64,000 bases of DNA, taken from the NCBI GenBank assembly GCA_033032865.1, contig JAWHQI010000019.1:18208001-18272000 (forward strand). Reading direction: 5' to 3'. Position numbers and translations under genes: made by a program. The notes under the pieces were generated by a model, which saw nothing but the letters and a program-made list of their open reading frames with translations, did no database searches and was not told the origin of the DNA. Shown here one piece after another: positions 53,771-64,000 of the stretch (the stretch's first letter is position 1; every line of letters starts with the position of its first letter). The stretch is from Dactylorhiza incarnata (Eukaryota > Streptophyta > Magnoliopsida > Asparagales > Orchidaceae).

Positions 53771-55871
53771 GACATCCTAGGGTCATGATACTCAGTGAAC
53801 CACCTTAATATGGGATATTACCTTACTGATAATTTTCATGTAGCATGTAGCATCATTCTGAGGGTAGGTCATGTGTAATTTGCCTTAAGGCCTTAACTAC
53901 TTTAAATTATATTAAATACCACTTTAATATGGAAAATTATGGAAATTGGAACATACCCTATTAAGGTCAGTGGAAACCTTGGATAATTATTATAGACCTT
54001 GGTGATGAGTATTTAAAAGGGTTCCCTTATGGGGTTGATGGATAGTTCAAATTGGTGGTCTGCGTTTAGTTAAAATAGAATTTTGAGTTTTAGACAATTC
54101 AGACCCCTAAGTAGTGTTTAGGAGGTATATACAATCAGTAAATGGGTTGTAGCAAACCATAATTCAAGGAGGGTCAATCCTAGGGTTACTTGTGGGGTGA
54201 TGCTAGAGTTAATGTAGAAGGAATGAAGGTACGTCCAACCCGATTGGGTGGGACGGGGGATGAACTAAGTCACTTTAACTATATGAAATGATGAAGGGTG
54301 AACCAAACATTAATCACCAACTAAAGTAATTGTCTTGAAGAGGATTGTGGGGTTGAGCCCATTGATCTGTAGTACCGTTAGGGGCCCCTTACGTAGTACA
54401 CCGTGGGAAGTCCAAGATTCACCCTAAATATAACACGAACTAAATTGTAGGCAAGAGTAGCCTAAGTGGGTATGCAGACTGGTATGGATCTCCTCCGGGA
54501 AGGAGATGGGTTGGATCAGCTTGTGTGTTAGCCCCTGAGCTAGAAGCTCGGGTGGACATGTTAACACATATTACTTATTCAAATAGTGGCGAGTCTTCAG
54601 TACTAGGCTAGTCGTGTCACCGACGGTAGTACGTTGACTCAGGTGAGGGTGAGGTTTAGAGGGCCGGTAAGTTTGAGTACCGCGGTCTGGAGGACGATCC
54701 CTAATAACCCACCCCGACCTTAAAGTCTGGTGGATTCCAGCAAGAGTACGCAGGAGCTCCGTTGTTGTGTTCTTAGCGTTGAGGCGTACATGAGGTCTAG
54801 GCTTGGTAGTGACTATACCCGCCTAGGATGTGGAGTGCCCGATCCACTACCACCGTGAGCCATGACGGTCGGTACCCGAAAGGTTGGCTTCCTTTCAAAC
54901 AAAATGGGAACTATAAAGGTCTGTGCGCATAGAGTCGTGTGGGTGAGTCACATTTCATAAACTCATTAAAACATCATAACCATAGCATAGCATAACATAC
55001 ACATTTGCATACCCCCATCATATAAATTAGTATGGGCTCTTTTATATGATGGGTTACCTGGACATCTTAATTTATATGTCGTATGGGCGTTCATATAAGT
55101 TAAGGTACGAATCTGTGATGGTAGCTTAGATTTACTTACTGCACTGCATTTTCTTCATATTTACTGCTTATTTCATTGCTCTACTTTACTGTCTTATACC
55201 TGCACTATACTGCTAGCTAGACTTTATTGCTTTACTTATACCTGCTAGAATAGTGCCATGTCACCACCTTCTTGCTTACCCCTTGTTTTTCCTCCGCTTC
55301 TTCCTCTCGCTCGGTGCCTAGGAGTCGTGGAGGGAGGCGAGGACAAAACGACTTAGTCTTTATGACTAACGGTCGGTGTGACCGCAGGAGTCCGAGGAGA
55401 TGGAGTTGTCCCGCGCGCAGCAGGACGAGATGGCAGGACCTGAGCAGCAGATGCAGCGCACTACCACGACGCCACAGGTTGATGATTAGATAGTTAGATT
55501 TCCGCTTATGAGAGCTTTTGTTGTAGACTTCCGCATGTTGTAGAGAGAGAGAGAGATAGTACATTACTTTGCATATGTATCGGGTTTAAGCCCCTTTAGT
55601 TGTACTTCTCTTATGGACTTTCTGTTCTCATTATATACTTATATATGATGCTGTGATTGTGGACATGCCTTCTTTTATGTACTTACTTTTTGGCATTATT
55701 TACTTATGATCGTAAAGCCCGCAGGGTTGGTGCTGAGCGGTGTTGGTCGACCCGAGTGTCTGTGACACCGCAAGGCAGCGATTCTGGGAGAAGATCCACC
55801 TCAACCGTGCGATGCGGGAGAGGTTAGAGTTTCCAAGTACCCGAACGGGTTTTGGAAAAAGAGATCTTACA

Positions 55872-58800
55872 AATGGTATCACTGAACGAACGATCATAAG
55901 AGAACAGTCCACAACATACTGGGTCACCCCGCTCGAGTGTAGTTTGCGGACAAACTATGCAGCGGAAGCTGTGGTGTGCCCATGTATGAAATCACATAAA
56001 ATAGTCCATTAAGCAGCAAGTTAGGTCAAATTTTGACTTACTTAGACAATTTAGTGACGCACCCTAGTCTAAAGAATGACCTCGGGTCTAGATTTGGGTT
56101 GAAAGTTAAAGTTACCCAACGTAGCTAAGGGAAGAAGTTAGTATAAGTCTTGACGTTGAGACTTTCACGCTAAAGGTTACGCTTTACTGTCAAGTGGTAG
56201 GACCATCTCGAGGAGATCGGGTGTCTGTAGTCTTCTTTAGAGTAATAGAAGACCCATAAGCATAACCCCTTACCATAACTTGATACTTCCCATTATAGTA
56301 CGTTGAGACAACCACCATAAAATACCAGAGGTCGAATTGGAATTTGAATGTTTTGTTTTGAAAAGGCCCCTTTCCTAGTTAATCATATAGGGAACTCGGA
56401 AAAGTTAGCATAATTTATAGCATTAGGAGCCTAAGTTTTGTCATAACATCATTCTCAGGGTGGAACACCAAGTCAGAGATTATATGCCCTAAAGTTTTTG
56501 CATGAATGTAAGATGAATATGTCGTAGAAGTATTGAAGAGACTTAGCCCAAATCGGTATGGGCTTATCCTTTTGTTTATTGGGCCAATAAAATACCGACT
56601 TGGATTACCCCTAGACTTTGTTTAGAAAAGGTTATGACATTTTCGTAGTAATCTCGAGTTTTGGAGTATTCAATGATACTCAGGTGATGACGAGATCTGA
56701 TTCATACACTTTTGAGTTATGGACCAACCCTCCTTAGAGGTTTGAGACCCTTGGAGAATTACTTCACCTTAAATAACAGGGATTGTCTATACCAAGTTGT
56801 TATCGCTTTACTTATGCGAGCAAGTTAAGCGAATGGTACACTTCAAGAGTGAGCGTATACTCATCTTATTGCTCCAAGGATGATTCTAAGTCGGCAAAAG
56901 TGATCAACTTGCTAATCAATTGATTATACGTAAAGGGTTGTCCAGTGTATGGGCATAAGACTCTCGGAATCTAGAAAGTCAGGTTAAGAATTTAGGGAAT
57001 TTCACCAACCTCCTGACCCAAGCAATGTGGTCTTGTCTTTTATAAGGACATTTGGTCATCAAGCTCTTACCGGTCACAAGGGAAGAACATCATAAACGGC
57101 GAATTCAGTGCAAGACCAAGTAAAATTTAGAATGGATAGAGGTAAGTCTGGACTATAAGTTCTCATGACCATAAGAAATAATCAGTTTATCGTAACAAAC
57201 TCGCTAGTGTATTGTTGTAAATACACCTTCTTAACCTCGAGTCATCGAGTTGTAGAGTTATCCAAACAATTAATAATCATTAATGTCTGAACAAATGTCT
57301 CGATTTAGTTAAGTATTGAAAACAAGAAGGAATGCCATGTTTAGTAGCTTGGGATAAATGTGTCACATCATGGAAATTTTGAAGTTTGGAGTCAAGTTTT
57401 CGCAAGTAAAGATTACAACTAGAGTTTCTTGCACTCCAGGACATTCAAGGGTAATTTTCGGATAGTATTTTTAATTAAAATTCAAGCCCTCTCTGTGGTG
57501 AAAGTTTAGTTAAGATCATTTTACTCTTAGAGTTGGTTTATGCACCGCCAGAGAGCTTAGGAAGGTGACTCTTTGGATCTTGTAATACGATGGTATAATC
57601 TATTAGGGCTAAGATGGAGAATCTTACTATGTTCGGATCTCGGGAAAGATGACAACGACCGTCATGTGTTGAAATATTGAGGAATGGGGAGTTAAATGAT
57701 TGATTAGTGCCGTTACTATCAACTCCCGCGTAAGATTGTTAACTTTACTTGATGATACGTAGCGACGTAATTTTTGGATGACATAACTATGAGAAGGGTC
57801 GTTATGATGAAATCTTCAATTCATAATTTATAGCATAAGTGAGATGAGACCTCTTGTCTTTGAAAGTTTAGCCCACCCGTTATTGGAAATCTAAAGTGAA
57901 ATTTGTCGAATGATATATTGAAGATATATAATCTACATACAATCCTCCGATCTTAAGAACCAGAAATTTATGATTTCTCCAAAATTTATAACCTCAGTTA
58001 GGAAGATTCAGGAATAAGGGAGACAAGTTTGATTTTCAGATATAAATGGTGGAATTTCTCGAAGATTAATGGGTTTTAATGAGTCACCCTTCATGTTGAA
58101 ATCTTTTTGTGCCAAAACTTGTCATGATAAAAAGGGGTTTTACCATCGTGAGTTATGAACCAATGGATATGGAAAGTAGATGTGAGTCATTTCGCGAACA
58201 TCATATTAAACTACAGACATATGTTCCACAGAAAAACTTGGAAGATATCTACATTTATTTAGCGTGAGAAAGTGTTAACCTCATGCAGCATTCGTAAGTC
58301 GTAAGAGACACTGGTCCAAGTGTAACCAAGGTTTATGTTATTGTTTTGTAGCTGATAAACCTGACCTTGTATCCACGGAGTCGGAAACGGTTTATCAGCC
58401 GAGACCTCATATGTTAAAGGATAAGGTCTCTTGGTGTAGGTGGTGCTGAACACCTACGTGTAAGAGAGTCGTATAGTGAAGAATCAGAATAGACAATGTC
58501 GGTTGGCTAAATGATCACGTCCTGGCTAATCGATTTATGAGCAGAGTTTTAAGTAAACATGGTGCGTGAATATAACCTTGTGAAGTTAAGTTGAACTCGA
58601 AGGTTTTTGGTGCCATCTAGCACGACATGATAGTATAAATTAACTCGGTAAGTTCTTATATATTTCAGGTAGATCCTCCTTCGGGGAGTGTAGTGATTTT
58701 GATAACACCCACGCCTGGTTAGCTTGTTTTGATTTTTGAAGTGTCTGTCTCCTATTTATTACCGGGATGGAGTAAGTAGAACCCGCATTGTGATTAATGG

Positions 58801-58960
58801 CACGATGGTCTGAGCGGCGGGTTAAACCTCCAAACAACCCCTAGTGGGAATATTGCCGACAATCTTAGCAAGTAATAGTAGAAGTGCGATGAGAAATTTT
58901 GGTAAAGAATGTTGCTCCGGTTTGAGTTCTCTTATAGTAGAGGTCCGAGTTCTTCTATGG
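55872..58960 (+). other. Interior of G without recognisable genes
   Basis: About 3.1 kb starting with the primer site (TGGTATCA at 55874-55881, then CTGAACG, which departs from the Met consensus). All frames have frequent stops; the longest ORFs (90 codons at 55740-56012, overlapping the LTR end, and minus-strand ones) show no domain. By eye I find no gag, protease, RT or integrase motif. Confidence 0.6.
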
Positions 58961-59070
58961 AAGGAGATTCTGAGGTCCGAGTATTGTAGTTCAAGCATGG
59001 GCAAGAGGAGCACAGCTGGGTGCCCTTGGACTTCATGCAACAATGTTTCCTGGAACTCTTCACCTTAGGT
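58961..59070 (+). pseudogene. Chromodomain-tail remnant in the interior of G
   Basis: In one frame (codon 58981 and neighbours) the sequence reads SEVRVL, a TAG, then FKHGQEEHSW and further to CFLELF. The tail of pol in element I has [16 protein letters not shown] and YPELF in the same order and spacing. This is the C-terminal end of a chromovirus integrase. The stop replaces the position of a conserved Trp. It is the only coding trace I can defend in G. Confidence 0.6.
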
Positions 59071-59174
59071 GCAAATTAATCGTCTTTGAAATCCTTTACT
59101 CTTATAAGTACTTGCAACCCGTAGACCCAAACCTAAATTTCGAGGACGAAATATTTCTTTTATTTATTGGGATT
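59071..59174 (+). other. 3' end of the interior of G
   Basis: Contains AAATTTCGAGGACGAAATATTTC (written here in part: TTTCGAGGACGAAAT), the usual chromovirus 3' motif. The polypurine tract is weak (ATTGGGATT before TGTAAC). Confidence 0.65.
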
Positions 59175-62100
59175 TGTAACATCCCCAATCCTTCTAGACC
59201 CCTAGATGGTGTTAGGGCATGGGTGGTGTGCAGAGTGGCCACTAAGGCTCTTGGGCCAAGTGGAGTGTGCTAAGTGCACACCAAGGGCAGAAATCAACAT
59301 AGCTCAATACCACTCCCTTAGGCCAATTGACTCTCAATTCACCAAATTGACCTCCCCCATACCACCCTAACCACTAAGGAAGACCATTACCTTGAGAATT
59401 GCACTTGGGTGGGACCCAATTGCCTGAAATTGACCAAAGTCAACAATAGGTCAACATTAACCAAACTAAGTCAATTATGGTTCAATTGACCCTCCAATGT
59501 TCAAATTGACCTTACCACCACACAATAAACACCTTAAGGAACCCAATGGACCAAAAAGCCCCATCATGGTGGGACCAATTGACCCCAATTGACCAAAGTC
59601 AAACATTACCCAATTTTGGTCAAATCTACACCCTTTGATTAAATTGAACCAATTGGAGCCCCACCATGGACCAACCTATGTTGGGTGATGTTAAGGGACC
59701 CATGACCCCCCAAGTGGGGTCAACCCATTCACCTTGGTTGACCAAAGTCAACCATGGTCAACCTTGCCCTTTAAAGTGAATTCCAAGCTTAAATTGAATA
59801 TAACCCCAACACCAATCAATTAAACCTTACTCATGGACCTAAGACATGCCCAATCAGCCCTATGACTGAACCCAAACATGGCTTGATAAATCAAATGGAG
59901 GGGGGACTAAAAGGTTAATCAAAAAGCTTAAAGTTTAAAGCATAAAGCAATTTCCACCTCTACACTCCACCTCCAATCAGTTTGGGGCACCCCACCTTGA
60001 TTACAAAGTAGCTGGAGGAGATCAGAGTGTCAGCAGGGGCAGGAGTGCAGGAGGGTGGCAGCAAGGGGCAAAACCGATGGAGCTTGATTTCAAATCAGCC
60101 TATAGAGGTCAACCCACCCCAATCCGACCTCACCATTAGCTTCAGGAAGTCGAGAGCAGACGGGAACGAGCCTTGGAACAGAGCTGTAGCTGGAGAATTG
60201 GGATCGGGAGCAGGATCACCGGAGCTGAGCTTTTCCTTGGCAAACCGCCGCCGGAGCCGCCGCCACGCGCCAGTAGTGGTTCGTTTCTCCTCCCCTCCCC
60301 TCATGCTAGCTTCTCATCTCTTAATGCTGAAGGATCGGGCTCAATTGAGCCCGGATCCATCTCCGAAATCCATGGATTTCGGCTCGATTCGTGTCACCCA
60401 GGACCACCGGGAAACGCCTCCTCCGGCCGCCATGTCGCCGGGAGTTGTAGCCCCGACCACCACGAAGGTGGTGGCGGTGGTGGCCGGCCGTGGTTGCCAC
60501 CATGTGGCCGGGAAAGGAGGAAGAAAGATGGCTCAGGTCGGGACCAACCCTGGCCGTCGGCTCAAGGAGGAAGATGACTTGAATGCCCTGGGATGTGCTG
60601 TAAGATCCGTGCAGATCAATTATTTTTGATATTTATTTAATTCCAAGCTATGCTATTCTGCCCTTAATGATCAGTCAACTTCAATAAATAATTAGGGCAT
60701 CCTAATGGCTGAATTAGAAAAAGTGCCCAACATGAAAGTTGTAGGCCTTGGTCTTAACTTTCATTTGGCCTTAAGTTTAGGTCATTTGGTGAAGTACAGC
60801 TCCCTAGGGAACTGTTTTACTAGGACTGGTCCTACACTAGGTCAGTCCATTAGAAAAATTACCTAGGTCAAACCCTTCAACATTTGGAGTTGTGATTTTA
60901 ACCATGTCTGGGTATACCATAGGGGCACCCCCTGCCAAAGGGGAAGCCCTTGGTGGACACTTTTACTTAGGGGTTTTGTGGTAATTATGATATTTAAATT
61001 AAGTTGATTTTTGGAGCACTTGATGTCCAAATGACATCAAACTTTGGTGGCATACTCCTTAGTATATGAGTAGTGCTTGCCTAAAATTTCACTCCATTTG
61101 GAGTTGATTTGCTATGGAAACTTGGAAACCCTAATGAGGGTCTTTAAGGGCCAAATTAGGGTTTAAATCAATTTGAGGAGTTGAGTGTGTTAGCCTCCTC
61201 CCATCATGTTGGATATGTGGGTATGGATATACAAAGGCATGTGGCACACCCTAGTGGTCCATTTGGAGCCATTAGGGTTGTGTGACCTTAAACCCTAAGG
61301 GTGAATCCTTAAGGGTGCAAGGTGGGGATTTGTGAAGGACTTAGGACCAAATATTCTAGCCTTGGCTCAGAACTTTGTGGATAAGTTTGTAGGTGCATAA
61401 AATGACCTAGTTAATTAAATGAGAATTTTTAGAGGTGTTTAAGTATTTTCTTCCTAATAAATGAAATTGTCACCTTTTCCTTAATAAAATGAAATGCATG
61501 GTCATAGGACCCTGTATGGTGTTGAAACTCCATCAGTGCCTGATTAGGGATGAAAATGGACTATAGTAATTTTGTTATGATTTATTGGGGCATTATTCCT
61601 TGTGTAAGAAATTCTAAGTACTTGCTAGCTTAAGGGAAATTAATTTTGATAAATATCAAATCATGGGGTTAAATTGTGAAACTTGGTTATCTGTCATTTA
61701 ATGCTATCTAATGCCCATGGTAATTATTTGGAGGCTTGTAGAATTACATTTCATGTACCTCATGTAGAAAGTGGATTTTACATCCTTATGAGTATTTAAT
61801 CTTTTTAAAATATCAAATCATGGGGCAATGATGTGATACTTGGTTATCTGTAGTTTTAGGTTAATATATGCCCATGATAATTATTTGGAGGTTTGTAGAA
61901 TTATATTTCATGTACCTAATGTAGAAAGTGGATTTTACATCCTTATGAGTATTTAATCTTTTTAAAATATCAAATCATTGGGCAATGATGTAATACTTGG
62001 TTATCCGTAGTTTTAGGTCAATATATGCCCATAATAATTATTTGGAGGCTTGTAGAATTATATTTCTTAAACCTCATGTAGAAATTGGAGTTTACAAGAC

Positions 62101-64000
62101 TTGAGTATTAAATCTTTTTAAAATATCAAATCATGGGGCAATGTTATGATACTTGGTTAACTGTAGTTTTATGTTAAGTTATGCCCATGACAACAGTTTG
62201 GAAGCTTGTAGATGTGTAATTCAAGTACCTCATGTAGAAATTGGTAATTGCTACCTTTGAATGTTTAATCATTGTAAAATATCAAATCACATGGTAATGA
62301 CACAATAATTTGGCAGAGGACTCTAGGTCCCCATTTTGACACTTGGTAATATTTGGAGAATTTTCAGAAATGAAATACTATTTTTCGTAATTAAAGTGGC
62401 ATTTTGGTAATTATACAATTATAATGATATAGTAGGCCAAATTATATCCTAGGGTCATGATACTCAGTGAACCACCTTTATATGGGATATTACCTTACTG
62501 ATAATTTTGATGTAGCATGTAGCATCATTCTGAGGGTAGGTCATGTGTAATTTGCCTTAAGGCCTTAACTACTTTAAATTATATTAAATACCAATTTAAA
62601 ATGGAAAATTATGGAAATTGGAACATACCCTAATAAGGTCAGTGGCAACCTTGGATAATTATTATAGACCTTGGTGATGAGTATTTAAAAGGGTTCCCTT
62701 ATGGGGTTGATGGATAGTTCAAATTGGTGGTCTGCGTTTAGTAAAAACAGAATTTTGAGTTTTAGACAATTCAGACCCCTAAGTAGTGTTTAGGAGGTAT
62801 ATACAATCAGTAAATGGGTTGTAGCACACCATCATTCAAGGAGGGTCAATCCTAGTGTTACTTGTGTGGTGGTGCTAGAGTTAATGTAGAAGGAATGAAG
62901 GTACGTCCAACCCGATTGGGTGGGACGGGGGATGAACTAAGTCACTTTAACTATATGAAATGATGAAGGGTGAACCAAACATAATCACCAACTAAAGTAA
63001 TTGTCTTGAAGAGGATTGTGGGGTTGAGCCCATTGATCTGTAGTACCGTTAGGGGCCCCTCACGGAGTACACCGCGGGTAGTCCAAGATTCACCCGAAAT
63101 ATAACACGAACTAAATTGTAGGCAAAAGTAGCCTAAGTGGGTATGCAGACTGGTATGGATCTCCTCCGGGAAGGAGATGGGTTGGATCAGCTTGTGTGTT
63201 AGTCCCTGAGCTGGCAGCTCGGGTGGACATGTTAACACCTATTACTTATTCAAATAGTGGCGAGTCTTCGGTACTAGGCTAGTCGTGTCACCGACGGTAG
63301 TACGTTGACTCAGGTGAGGGTGAGGTTTAGAGGGCCGGAAAGTTTGAGTACCGCGGTCTGGAGGACGATCCCTAATAACCCACCCCGACCTTAAAGTCTG
63401 GTGGATTCCAGCAAGAGTACGCAGGAGCTCCGCTGTTGTGTTCTTAGCGTTGAGGCGTACATGAGGTCTAGGCTTGGTAGTGACTATACCCGCCTAGGAT
63501 GTGGAGTGCCCGATCCACTACCACCGTGAGCCACGACGGTCGGTACCCGAAAGGTTGGCTTCCTTTCAAACAAAATGGGAACTATAAAGGTCTGTGCGCA
63601 TAGAGTCGTGTGGGTGAGTCACATTTCATAAACTCATTAAAACATCATAACCATAGCATAACATAACATACACATTTGCATACCCCCATCATATAAATTA
63701 GTATGGGCTCTTTTATATGATGAGTTACCTGGACATCTTAACTTATATGTCGTATGAGCGTTCATATAAGTTAAGGTACGAATCTGTGATGGTAGCTTAG
63801 ATTTACTTACTGCACTCTATTTTCTTCCTATTTACTGCTTATTTTATTGCTCTACTTTACTGCCTTATACCTGCACTATACTGCTAGCTAGATTTTATTG
63901 CTTTACTTATACCTGCTAGAAAAGTGCCATGTCACCACCTTCTTGCTTACCCCTTGTTTGTCCTCCGCTTCTTCCTCCCGCTCGGTGCCTAGGAGTCGTG
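59175..64000 (+). repeat. 3' LTR of G (truncated by the window)
   Basis: Starts TGTAACATCCCC and matches 50502-55330 collinearly. It repeats the TTGAC cluster (59315-59765), the GC-rich leader part (60000-60610) and the 157-bp repeat (61658-62440). About 540 bases are missing at the right. Confidence 0.88.

Larger units (their letters stand above)
50502..55871 (+). repeat. 5' LTR of G
   Basis: Contents in order: a W-box-like TTGAC cluster (50640-51100), a GC-rich leader-like part (51300-51930), AT-rich sequence with a 157-bp tandem repeat (52985-53770), then unremarkable AT-rich and mixed sequence (53770-55871) including a 63-base inverted-repeat-poor tail. No gene is seen; the stretch of open frame at 51309-51863 is discussed separately. 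Confidence 0.85.
50502..64000 (+). mobile_element. Element G: LARD-like Ty3/gypsy derivative with 5.4-kb LTRs
   Basis: TGTAACATCCCC begins at 50502 and again at 59175. The two copies align through the window end (64000 corresponds to about 55330 in the first). The first LTR ends ...GATCTTACA at 55871, followed two bases later by TGGTATCA. Thus the LTRs are about 5370 bp around a 3303-bp interior that has no ORF longer than 90 codons. LTRs longer than the interior and loss of coding capacity fit large retrotransposon derivatives (LARDs). A chromodomain remnant and the GAGGACGAAAT 3' motif show descent from a Ty3/gypsy chromovirus. The LTRs are similar throughout, differing by a few percent. 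Confidence 0.85.

Noticed and set aside
55740..56012. 90-codon ORF at the LTR/interior border of G as Gag
   Set aside because: It overlaps the LTR end and primer site and has no Gag motif.
1..64000. tRNA, rRNA, snRNA or pararetrovirus sequences
   Set aside because: I scanned for B-box-like, conserved rRNA and caulimovirus motifs by eye and saw none; primer-site matches are short and belong to the retrotransposons.

Overview
The window is a plant (almost certainly angiosperm) intergenic or heterochromatic stretch made of LTR retrotransposons inserted into one another. I found no host protein gene, tRNA, rRNA or CRISPR. The plant assignment rests on Copia and Ty3/gypsy polyproteins of plant type, initiator-Met primer sites (TGGTATCAGA...), plant-type TATA boxes in the LTRs, a SIRE-like element with an extra 3' ORF and a chromovirus. 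The species cannot be named from this sequence. Element letters below are mine.

Left block (1-15.75 kb). C is a SIRE-like Copia element on the + strand; only the end of its last ORF, its polypurine tract and its LTR are present. A (1824-13409) is an 11.6-kb SIRE-like Copia element inserted in the LTR of C, with TSD GGGCA. Its gag and pol are broken, but an 854-codon ORF downstream of pol is intact. B (about 13.75-15.75 kb) is a minus-strand relative, reduced to one LTR and a stub.

Middle block (15.75-50.24 kb). F is a Ty3/gypsy element with LTRs of about 3.5 kb and a gutted 2.6-kb interior. D, a minus-strand Copia element (16291-42496), sits in the first LTR of F. Two elements are inserted in D: I, a 9.1-kb chromovirus-like Ty3/gypsy element (19139-28213, TSD ACTGG, LTRs about 1% different), and E, a minus-strand Copia relative of D (30368-39428, TSD TCCTT). 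E itself carries a solo LTR, S (34021-34865, TSD ATCCA). The second LTR of F carries a 277-bp CACTA-like MITE.

Right block (50.24-64 kb). H, a sliver of a minus-strand gypsy LTR, sits in the second LTR of F. G is inserted in H. G has LTRs of about 5.37 kb around a 3.3-kb interior with no usable ORF, which is a LARD-like non-autonomous plan. Its second LTR runs off the window.

The most notable points are: the intact 854-aa ORF in a decayed element, with its own promoter-like leader; an 85-nt AT-rich intron-like gap that exactly links the gag-pol frames of I; a copy of the polypurine-tract region beside the primer site of I; a dense TTGAC (W-box) cluster and 157-bp tandem repeats in the LTR of G; CGA/TCG-rich short-period arrays in the LTRs of at least six distinct elements; and a shared DTG-to-DTR change in the proteases of D and E. 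All coordinates are by eye. Boundaries supported by TSDs, PBS or PPT are precise; the B, C and F left boundaries are approximate.
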